This document shows positions 43,470 to 54,200 of a DNA stretch of 64,000 bases, one piece after another. The stretch is from Allacma fusca (Eukaryota; Arthropoda; Collembola; Symphypleona; Sminthuridae), in the NCBI GenBank assembly GCA_947179485.1, contig OX359250.1:3431661-3495660 (forward strand), in the 5' to 3' direction. Below the pieces are notes generated by a model, which made no database searches, was not told where the DNA came from, and was given only the letters and a program-made list of their open reading frames with translations. Numbering within the stretch: position 1 is the first letter of the stretch; every line of letters begins with the position of its first letter. The translations under genes were made by a program, and so were the position numbers.

Positions 43470-46400
43470 AGAAGTGAAATGTCGAGCCACCTGATCTCAA
43501 GGAACAACTGCAAATCAGTTGTCTATGTGCAAAAATATTGTATGCGTATACAATGTGTGCGATAAAACACTCAGCCCATCAGCCTATAAACAATCTAAGG
43601 GGGAAAATATTTGACTTCCCTACTTTTTAGCAGTTTTTCCAGATTTTTCAAAATTAGTTCCATATTCGCAGCTCAAAACCATACGACGGCCAAGAAAGTA
43701 AAACAAAGACTTTGCTTTACTATTTTGCTTACAGGTTTGCTGCACTTGCTTTACAGAATTGTTTTTAAATAATTAAAATTTGGAAACCTCATTTCCACAA
43801 CTGTCTTTACATTTCAAACGTTATTAGCCAGGGGTCCTGTTTGGTAGCTCGCTGAAAGACTGAAATGTTACAAATACAGCAGAGAGTATTTTATTTTTGA
43901 AATTTCAATAACAACCTAAACCTTTTGAAGTATTCTTTAAATCAAAATACCGTGAGATTTTTATAAGCAAATGGAGAATATTGGGAAATGCAATATATAT
44001 TTTACCTCTACTACTTCTATGCTGATGTGGGAAATGTTCTGTAACTTGTAAATACTTACAATTAGTGCATGTGTGGCGTACTAAAATACGTGATAGTATG
44101 TAGTAATTCAATTAGCTTTAAAGATCTTCACCTAGTTCATTCAACATTTGATTTTTAATACGCTTTTAGGGTAACATTTTGATGGATCTGCAAGTATGCG
44201 AGTAAATTTTATTTCTATTCCAAAACGCTTCTAGTGTTTTCTACTCGTCAATGAAAGTATACAACATCAAATATCGCTCTAGCTAGTAAAAATTATACAC
44301 TCAGGTGTCATGCATTTTTACTTATGTATAAGGTACTGGTATAAGGTGTAATGGGCTACTGCATTTAAACAAATCTGGATAAAGTACCTAGATTTATTTA
44401 TTTATTTTCATTCTATAAAATATTCAACTGAATTTGAGGAATAAAACATGAATGTTGGAATACTTAACAGCTTTTTGGGACTACTTAGTTTCATTGAAAT
44501 TACTTTGCCCTGTTACCAGTCAGTGGTCTGAACAGGGATTTTCAAAATAAGTATTGGCTTGTTTGAATGAAAATTATTCTGTAAACTCGGACTTTGAATT
44601 ACGTTGACATATTTTAGCAGGGATTTAACCTTGTAGGGAAATTCCTTTGCCAACAGGGATTTCGAAAATTGTAGACATTTTTTTCCTCCAAATCGTTGAC
44701 GACTTCTCTCTACGGAAATTCCCGGGAGATTTGCAAAAATACGACCCCGGTTAGCAGTTACGATTATCTATCTCTCATGCAAAGCTGCCAGATGCCTACT
44801 GCTTTAGTAGACCTTTGCACTATTTGGATTGACAGTCTACTACAAAAACTCGAGATTTACTGTCTAATATTTGAATGAAAATGATACTTTGCATGTTTAT
44901 TGAAAAATAATTGTAAATTCATTTCATGCCAACAAAATTGAAGCAATTAAAACACACCTATCAACGCTTTATATATATGCAATGATAAATAAAAGTGTGT
45001 TCATTTATGAGTTTCGTATAAAGCTTCTAGCGTGACCGAATGTAACACACTATTAAGGAAATTCATCAGCCTCTGCTCGATGCTCCCCCGCCTTAGCCCA
45101 CATCAGGGGGAACAGTAAAAATTGTGTAATTCTCCCATGATTCCATGATTTAACAAATTTGTCTTAAGATTTTTCAAAGTATCTTTCATCCTGCTACTCA
45201 AAACTCCGGATACACGGGTCATGTTACTGGAAATTGGAGCAGCTGATTGTTTTGAAAATTGTCACATTTTGAATGTTTTAAACTATTTACTCCACTTTCA
45301 CAATTTGTTTCAAAATTTATTTATATGGTTTTGTTAGTCAATTTGGTCGGCTAGCCAGAGAGCTATCAAACAGATCATTACTTTGAAAATGGTGGTCATC
45401 ACTTGCAAGTACAGAGAGCAAACCGTTGGGGTCACTCACTTTAGAACCAAAGATGCGGAAAAGGAGACTCTCACCTGTCCATTTATTTATAGAAATAATA
45501 GCCTGCCCTTCATGAAAATATTTCATAGCGCTGGGGTTGCACAAAATTTCAGGGGGATTCATATGAGCCTTCACAAATCAAAAATTGTTTTCTCGAAAAT
45601 AGAATAATTATGTGAAGCAAAGATGTATGAATAATTTGAAGGAAGTTTTTATTTGTTTCGCTCTGAACATATTTTTAACAATGAACTTTCGCACCCTTGG
45701 TTTCTGTTTGTATGGGTTATGTCAAGCCCACAATGCTCAATGCAGGGATATATTCAATACTCCTTAAAAAGCTTGCAAAGTTTTCTACAACCCATAATAA
45801 GATAATCATTGGTGAAGCTTCCTAAATGTATTTCCTTTCAAAGTTGAATGCTGCTATTAGTAATGCCGAAGGGAATGTAAATGAGCATGAAACTAAAAAA
45901 AATTTTAATGGGAAATTGTATAAAACTTTATCTACGAAGTACAGATATTACTCCCGTGCAAATAATATTAATAAATAATATTAATTCTCGAGCGATCAAG
46001 TGCAGCTCCATCAAATCCTGTAAGCAAATTCATATATGATCCATTTCTAGAGAAAGTTACTGGGTATATTTAAAGTAAAATGTATAACAAAGGTCTAAAA
46101 TCATTCAGTATGAAATAGAAAAATGCAGAGTTGCTTCTGATATTTGATAAAACAGCCGCCTCTAGCTGTAAAAAAACAAGTTTTTACTCACCTATGAAAA
46201 ACATACTTTCTCCAATATAACCTTAACCAGTTGGCCAACTTTAACGCTCAATGACTTAAAGTCAATGCCATGATAATACCTCTCTTCAGGTATTTTCATT
46301 CTGTGTGCAGGATACTTAAGGGCTAAAGAAATATTTGTAATTGTAAACAACTTGAGGCAGTTGCTGAGCACAGCGTCACCTAACCATCATTTACAGTACA

Positions 46401-47835
46401 AAGCATTGAACTTTCTTTCGAGGTGCTCCCAAGGGACAACTAGTATAAAATGTATGCTAATATAAGTATACACATATAAACTACACTATATACAACATAA
46501 ACTACCATTGCATGTAAGTGCCTGATTATAAGTTAAGCTAAAGCACTGTACTGCTTCCAATGTTCCAATAACTGAAAATGATCGGTTGCTTGAGTTCCAA
46601 GATTTGAAGTAACCAAAAATTATAATTATTGTCATTAAGTCGTTTAATAATTAAAAGGTATAATGACACTACCTTGTTTTATAATTTTACAAAAGCTGAT
46701 TACTATGATCACAAAAGCAACTCTTGAGACATGACACATGACACTTCTTGTCAATTTTGTGAGTCACAAAACTACAGGAAGATTGTGTTAATATATTCTC
46801 ACTCAGTCCAAATCTCTATGGTCCTGTTGGAAATTTTTAAATATTTCCCCAAATTAAAGAAACCATTGCCAGGATTTTTAAAATGTCTTTTTAGGATTTT
46901 GAAAATTTGTGATAGGTGTTAAAGCAAAGGTACATGTTCATAATGTATGCTGTAGCTCTTTGTAATGATAGTAATTAGTAATGGACTATGACATTCTTTC
47001 TGCGGGCTGGAACGAAGGCAAGATTATTAGTGTATCACTTCACCCCTGACATTTATTTATTCCCTTTCGGCAGCATCTTTGGAAATAAACAGTTTCGTTT
47101 ATCCCAAACTACTGCAATTAGTTCAACCAAAATTGAATTCATCCCAGATTTCTAGTTGAAGAACACAAAATTTGACAAAAGAAGTGGAGTAATTTGATTA
47201 GTTAAATTACCATTTTCCACGCATTTGTTTACAGCGCTTCAAATTTAACCCAAAATTCAAAAACCACAAAAAAAATATTGTTTTAAACTACTTACGACAT
47301 TTTCTCTTCGCACATTGGTTTTAGGGCAGCATAGAGAAACTAATCGCTGTTGGAGTACTGTCCGAATATGTCTGCAAGGCACCATAACTCAAAAAGTAAC
47401 TGTTTTGACAACATTTAGTGCATTTCGTGCAGGCCCATATATAAAGTACAATGATACAATACACATGATTTCTACATTTTCAGGCAACTGTTTTCAGATT
47501 TTTCAAAATTTGGTTCATCCCGCTAGCTCAAAAACTGTGGTAACAGCAAGGAAGTGGGGATAATTCAAGACTTTTTAAGAAGAAGAAGAACACATTTTGA
47601 AAGTTTTAAATTGTTAATCAAGTTTCAATATTTTCCCTTACTACTATATCATTTAAGGGGAAATATCTCAACTAAATGACAATGTAAGTCTTGAATCAGC
47701 AAACATACACGCGAATATGATCACTTTTGGTAGTAACACCGATTTAAACTTCGAATTATTGGACGGATTTTCGAAATTTGGACCTCGATATTTTTTTTAA
47801 CTGGCAATTTGGACCTATTTTTTGAAATGTCATTT
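43470..47835. other. No gene found; diffuse dispersed repeats
   Basis: A motif of about 60 bp, with TTTTTCAAAATT and GCTCAAAA separated by 20-25 bp, recurs near 43635, 45170 and 47495, hinting at an old repeat family. Open frames on both strands are short and without motifs. Confidence 0.3.
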
Positions 47836-47840
47836 CAAAA

Positions 47841-47871
47841 TCAGATGATTCCATCACAAGGAATCATCTGA
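47841..47871. repeat. Perfect 12-bp-arm hairpin
   Basis: TCAGATGATTCC, a 7-base loop, then GGAATCATCTGA. Isolated in AT-rich sequence, not near a gene end that I can see. Confidence 0.8.
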
Positions 47872-48749
47872 GGACAAATTGTCCTGCGGTGAAGTCTTTT
47901 ATTAAATTAGGAAACTTTAAATTCATGTGTTGGGACTCAAAATTTCGAAAATACCGCTTTTGCAGCTTAAGTTCTTTTGAAAAACTTGAATAACTTTTTT
48001 CTCAGTTTCGGATGTCATATGTCGGTCATTATTGGCTCATTAAAAGTCTTAAAATTGCACTACAATCTAAATTCAACTGAAGGGAAATATCGAAACTTTA
48101 GTCGCAATTTGATGGGATATTCAAAAATAGATAATTTTTACCACAGTTTAAGCATCTTTCTGTGCCCGAAAAAATCAACTGAGACGTCGGATTGGGGGTT
48201 ATCACGCGACGTTACACGCGACTTATCGTTTAGTGACAAATTAAGTTGGTAAATTGGAACTATACCTTCCCTTATAAATACCCCAAAATGTTTATAAATA
48301 TACCAGTGAGCGTTGACTATTATTCAGTAAAAGGCTTATGCACACGGTGCACATTAAAATGTTCGTCGATATCATATACGTACAAATGTACATTCGTTTG
48401 AACTGTCGGTGTCAGAGTAACATAATTTGACGATGATGAAAGGATTTTTCAAACTTCGCTCTCTCTCCTAAACGCGCACATATTAGTTTACGTGTGTCAA
48501 TTACTTAAAGGCTAACTGACTTATTTGCAGTATGCATGCGTTTTCCATTGAAGCCGATGGCTTTTTATGCTCGTTGGTATTATATTGGCCTAACTCTCCG
48601 ATTAAAATTCCCGAGTATAAACGTAATCAGTACAAATTTTGAAAAAACGTTAACATTCATATTCAAATTATTCATGTTCAAGTTATGCATTAAGTTCGAG
48701 GAACATCTATTGATCGATATGAAATACTTTTCATGTAAGCAGTAAATGC

Positions 48750-49275
48750 AATAATTAGATGGCGCAAGCTTAACATCCCGGTTTCTATACATATTTGCAC
48801 GTGTTTTATGCGTGACCTGATTTAATTTTCTGAAGTCAACGGGTGACTAATCTCCTTAAAAAATCATCGAAGCGCCACTATAGGGCTATCTGTGGGACAC
48901 TTACAGCATAAGCATAAGCTAGTAACTATACGCTCTCCTATAAATAATCTTTATGTATGTACCGTTTATGTATGTATCCTTATTATCAAAGGGCACTTTC
49001 TGTCCGTTTATTTAAAGTTCCGCGCGTTCGTAGTTCAATGGCCTCACACAACGCCCAGAAGGTGGCATGCCAAGCACTCCTTATTATTAACGAGCACTAC
49101 CTGTCCGTTTATTTAAAGCGCTACTCTTAATATAATCGCGCACGATTTAGGTATGTTTATATGAACAAGTCTCTACGACAGGGCCTGATTCGTAAACCAT
49201 TTGGCTTTTAATTTCTATAATCACACTACCGTCTCTTCAAGTAAACGTCCCTGTGAAGCACAGGGCTTTTGCTAG
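48750..49275 (+). mobile_element. Helitron 3' end on the plus strand
   Basis: It ends CCCTGTGAAGCACAGGG, a short spacer, then CTAG (49272-49275) and host T. The 130 bp before it match the minus-strand copies at 14200 and 9678 (GCGCACGATTTAGG, ACAGGGCCTGATTCGTAA, CTCTTCAAGTAAACG). An internal segment of about 100 bp with CTGTCCGTTTATTTAAAG occurs twice (48985-49017, 49085-49118). The 5' end is not located. Confidence 0.75.
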
Positions 49276-49534
49276 TGTATACTAAAGAGCTTATTGTAAT
49301 AAACTAAAAATTAATTTAAAATCCCCGCCTCTTGTCGTAAGAGTGTGCATCAACTGAGTTTTGAAAAACGTTCCCAATAATATTCAAATTACTAGTGTTC
49401 TTACGGCATCTACTCTCTCTGCTCATGGAAAAGACAATTTATTATTAACGACTAACTACTCCGACTATAGCTGGCGCAAGCTTTACTTCCCACTTTCTGT
49501 ACATATGTATTTGCATCTATCTGAATGACCCTTT

Positions 49535-49900
49535 ATAACTTATATTTTGACATTTAATTTTTTGAGGTCAAAGGGTTGTCCTTCAAAAACAATAGGGTTC
49601 TTACGTTTTATCTAATCTGCTCCCTACACAAAATTGGAGTTGCATGATGCCCTTGCCCTTGGTACGGCAGGTATCGCCCGGATAGGCAACCAAATACCCA
49701 GACAATCGCAATAGGAACTTCCAGCTCCACTTCGCCCCTACTAATAGGCTTGTTACTCTTTAGGGGCGAAGTTAAGCTGAAAGTCATTTGGACACTCCTG
49801 TTTTACGGGCATAGATTAGATAAAAACCAAGAAGCCTATTGTTTTTGAAGGAGATCGGGTCATCCGATTGACCCCAGAAAATTAAATGATATGAAAGCTA
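49535..49900. repeat. Inverted pair of a dispersed repeat family
   Basis: Both halves carry AATTTTxTGAGGTCAA followed by TCCTTCAAAAACAATAGG, one in each orientation, and the centre is a CTTCGCCCCTA / TAGGGGCGAAG hairpin. Related single copies are near 48815-48880, 59840-60000 and 60935-61140. Confidence 0.75.
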
Positions 49901-51091
49901 AATGAGACAATCCGCATGAATTTCATTCCCCATTAAATCCATATAAAACCAATTGTGCAAATAAACATAAGTATATACGTATGTACATGGTTGAGCAAGC
50001 GTTTTTAGCTCTCGAGTATGTATTTTAATGCAATTCTTTTAATGCAATTTAGTTAATGCTCACTTGTGCGTACGTACATAAACGTTTTAATGTATTAAAG
50101 TTACTATCTCGTGCTGTTACATGGCATTGTGGCGCTTCACCCCTGAGTGACTTAGCACTAACTAAGTAAGGGCTTATCGTAGATGATTTGTATTAATATT
50201 GTAATTTTTATATGACGCCAACCCCCAACTTTGCTAGCGCCTTGGCGGATGGCTTGATTGCTGGAAGAATTTCGTACATGAGTAGATACGGTACTTTGAC
50301 ATGAGATGCATGGTCACCCTAACAACGGGAAGGAAAATAAAAGTAGGGAATTGACTACGGACGGGAGTAGATTGAGCATTGAGCATGATGTGAGTATGAG
50401 TGAGTATGATGTGAGTAGAGTCTCTCCCTCTCTCCGTGAGAGGATATCCGCTATGTTGTGTTCGCTAGCTATATGTGAGCTGTGAGCCAGTGTATGAGCG
50501 TGTGAGGTGTGAGACTATAGGGGCAATAGGGGAATAAAAATCAATGTTCGCGGAGGAATACAGCGTGTGGGTTTGAAAGTGACAACTGGTTGAGTTGCCG
50601 TATGTACATGTGAGTGGCAGAGTGGTAGTAGGTGGAAGCTGCTGTGCTGTGGCTTACGTAGGGGTGGGAGAGAGACGGGCGGAAAGGAGTTGTGGGGAAA
50701 TGTGTTGGGTAAGCGACGAGGGAACTCCTAAGAGGGGTGGCTGGTTGACCCACCCAGTGAATAGAGTGAGTCAGTTTGATGATGCTACCTCCTTGCAGGC
50801 TTGGACTGGGGAGTTTGAAAGCTGAAATTACACACCTCCGCGTCGTTTCCTGCGATTCAACACTCCTTCGAGGATTTCTCTTCTGGAGTTGGGAAAAGCT
50901 AGGGAAGGCCTCCTTCTTTCTGGACACGGTTACTTCCTTCCTCTGTCAAATTTTACCCGCCGACAAGTACGAAATTTCTATCTGTTGACCAACATTTCCT
51001 CCTAATTATGCTAGAACACGTGCAGCATTCCAGTCTTTCCGTGTCAACCTCCTGTCAAAGGTTAATTTCTATTTTCTTTATTCAATTCTAG
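49900..51091. promoter_or_regulatory. Probable upstream and leader region of the Sp-family gene
   Basis: From about 50330 the sequence becomes GC-richer and strand-biased, with TGAGTATGATGTGAG-type repeats (50390-50425), CTCTCCCTCTCTCC and GTGTGAG words, up to an acceptor TTCTAG at 51090-51091, just before the start codon. A spliced non-coding leader is likely. No TATA box was identified. Open frames on either strand here appear to be composition artefacts. Confidence 0.4.
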
Positions 51092-51121
51092 TTTAGGCCC
51101 TTCAGTTTCGTCCACGGGTCA

Positions 51122-51254
51122 ATGGCAAATCAACAAACAGTTCAAATTGGCGGCTCGCCAGCAATTATAGCTCCTACTGGACAATTCATTAGAGCTCAAA
51201 ATGTTCTTCAAGCTGCCAATCTTGTTCAGAATGGCAACACCATTGTGACAACTG
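51122..51254 (+). CDS. Spps: Sp factor coding exon 1
   Basis: It starts [20 protein letters not shown] and ends in phase 1 at G|GTAAGT. It is preceded by an acceptor, so it is not the first exon of the transcript. Intron 1 is 1.9 kb. Confidence 0.9.
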
Positions 51255-54200
51255 GTAAGTTGACCAAAGCAGACCTTTCTGGAACCCCTTATGACAGTCT
51301 GGTGACACAGTATTAAATGGAGGCTAATTAGGTCAATTTATGTGACTATTTCGTCTTGGCACAGCACACTGTTTCCCTCATTGGGGTATGTATACAATCA
51401 GTGTGTGTGTGTGTGCGTGTGTGTGTGTGTGTGTGTAGTAAATGTATTTCTCTAAAATGTGTAACTACTTCCTTTTTTTCTATTTGCGATTAGGCAGTGT
51501 TTAGGTTCTCAATGTAAACAAACAGTGACGTCTCTGATTAATAATGGATGTTCAAGTTCTGGCAATGGAATGCTCATAACAAGACGCGGGTTTATCTTCC
51601 GCTCATTTGGATACAATTAGTTGGCAAATGTGGTCAGATATTTGACTCAGTCCGGTGGAAATGTTCAAGTATACTCACAGAACTCCCAGTGTTTTTGCCA
51701 TTGAATGTAGCCCTTTTAATCCAGTATACTATTTGACAGTAATTGTTCATTTATGTGGAGCCTAATTCCAGGACAGTATTAAAATGTATGTTAGCACGTA
51801 ATGTGTTAGCATAGAAATGATATTGACATAATAATCATTCCACTTAGGACTGTCGAGAGGATGCCAGCAAAAAGATTTTGATTTTCTGTCAGGAACAGCT
51901 TCAAAGTATAGTTGCAAATGTGCATTTTAATTAATCGTTTGGATCATATTCCCTGTGATCGAGAACATGGTTTCGTCATGCAAGGGGTCTTTGTTGTAGC
52001 GTTTTTTACAATCATTTGCTCGTAATTACAAAGTATAACATGAGAGAGATACGCGTATTTTAACTTATACGACTATTACCAGACCTTGATACATAATTAG
52101 ATCAGCTATTTTTAACTATCCGTTCTTCGGTTGTTTGAAAATAACCTGAAGTCAGTTATTTTAGTTGCGTTGCTTCGTACTACGTGTATTGACCAGTGTT
52201 CCTGATTTTTTTTCACAAAAGAGTAAAAATTAATGTGGAACAGTTACTGGAACAAATCCAGTTTACGAGCTTGTATTTGATGAAAGTTAACATTTTTAAA
52301 GAATCTTCTCCCAGAGATATGTAGTTGCGGAAATATGAGAAGTCAAAGGTCAAGTACGTGTGCAGTGTTAACGGATATGCGTATCTTCAGCTTGTGTTAC
52401 AGGAAAAATTTGAAAACAGTAGTTTACCTAGCCAGAAGCAAAAATTTTCAAAGTTATTATAAATAAGAGTATGCTTAAACGTATACACAAAGGAGCAAGT
52501 ACAATACAACATTACCAGTGTTCAGTGTACAAAAGGTGCTCAATACACTCCATTACATATGAAACCTTTGACCTCTCATATCTGCAACACTACAAGTTTT
52601 CAAGACAACATTATTTCACATACTAAATGTTATGTTATTTCGAATTTATCCTTCGTCTACCAAGTTTCGTGAAAATTAAAAAGTAGCTGGTACACTGCAT
52701 TTAAATCCATGTAGTATGACTCAATGATACGGTGCACTGCATTAAAAGTGAATTTAATTGATTATAAAATGTGTTGTTTCACATTAATTATGTAGGAAAA
52801 GAATTATGTTATAATTCAATTTTTGGTGACCTGCGTTATTTGTATGAACGCATTTTGTTATCAAAACCTTTGACGAACCAATCAGCCCATAATGTATAAT
52901 GTAGTACACTGGCTGCGGAGCGCGGGGTCTTCTATCGAGATAGAGACACTTATATTTTACGAATATTTGTAGCACTTGGTCAGTAAAAACGTACTTAACT
53001 GCAGCAAATAATTGTAAGTTCAACATTTCGAATCGATAAGTGAAAGCTATTGTTGCTATTAAAAAACAATTCTGCTACGCAAACACAACCCACCATGGTA
53101 TTAGCCTCTATTTAATACTGTGTCACCAGACTTAATAAATGTTCTACTTATTTTCAGGACAAAATGTGGTCCGATCTGCAGGAGTACCACAGGTGGTTCA
53201 GTTCCCAATCCAACAAACCATACCTGTGCAAATACCAATTGCCACATCAAATGGACAAACTATCATTCAAACTGTACATATTCCCATACAAACCCTTGCA
53301 ACTGCTATCCCTAACGCCGGAGGAATCATACAAGGTGGACAAATACAAGTTATTCAGCCTCAACTTGCTCAAGTAATTAGTCGTTTTCTACTATATTAAA
53401 TTCAATTACGATCATACAAAATTGTAATCCTACGCAAGAATGTAGTTTTAAATGCCAGCGAGTCTAGTGTTAAATTGTTCCCATAAATTTATTAATTTTC
53501 AGATTCCTCAACAACAATTACACCAAGTCATTCAAACGCCGTCAGGACAGTTTCAGTTAGCACAAATACAGCCTGCACAAACAGCTACAAGTCAAGCTGG
53601 CACAGCCAACTGGACACAAAATTCTAATGGAACTATTACAATTCAGGTAATTATTAATAATTCATAGTCTTTCCAGTATCTATTATCAAATTCCTGCTAA
53701 CCGAACTCTGAACTCTTATTCGTAGTTGTGAATATGGTGTGTCTGGTTTATAATTCCTTTACATAGACACCTTGTTTATTAAATGAATCTGAAACTTTTG
53801 ATTCTATTTCTGAGCCTGAAATATATTTAATTAAAGCATACTGTCTTACAGGGTTTTAACGTTAAGATGGTATCACATAGCACTCGATTTTGACGTTTTG
53901 CTCACATATAGCGACGTTTTGCATTCCAGTTTACATAATCTTCGACTGTGAATTGGCAGGGGACTAAGATTACTATAAAAAGAAGTTAGCGGTGTTCGAA
54001 AGTTGAAAATCGCGATTTATCTGAAATAGTTTTATTGCTTGATCTAATAAATGCAAGCGATCCCCTCAGTGAATTTAACCTTAGTAACTGTGTAATGTGG
54101 CCTCTCGTCCGTCTGGCTCAATAAATCGCTCAGCGATAGCGATATATTGTCAGATCCAAAAATTTTAAAAAGCGCTTCAGGGTTGAATATAACCGAAAAT

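Noticed and set aside
50541..50927. 128-residue minus-strand open frame in the Sp upstream region
   Set aside because: Its Ser/His/Pro/Thr composition follows directly from the GTG/GAG-rich leader strand; no motifs or splice context.
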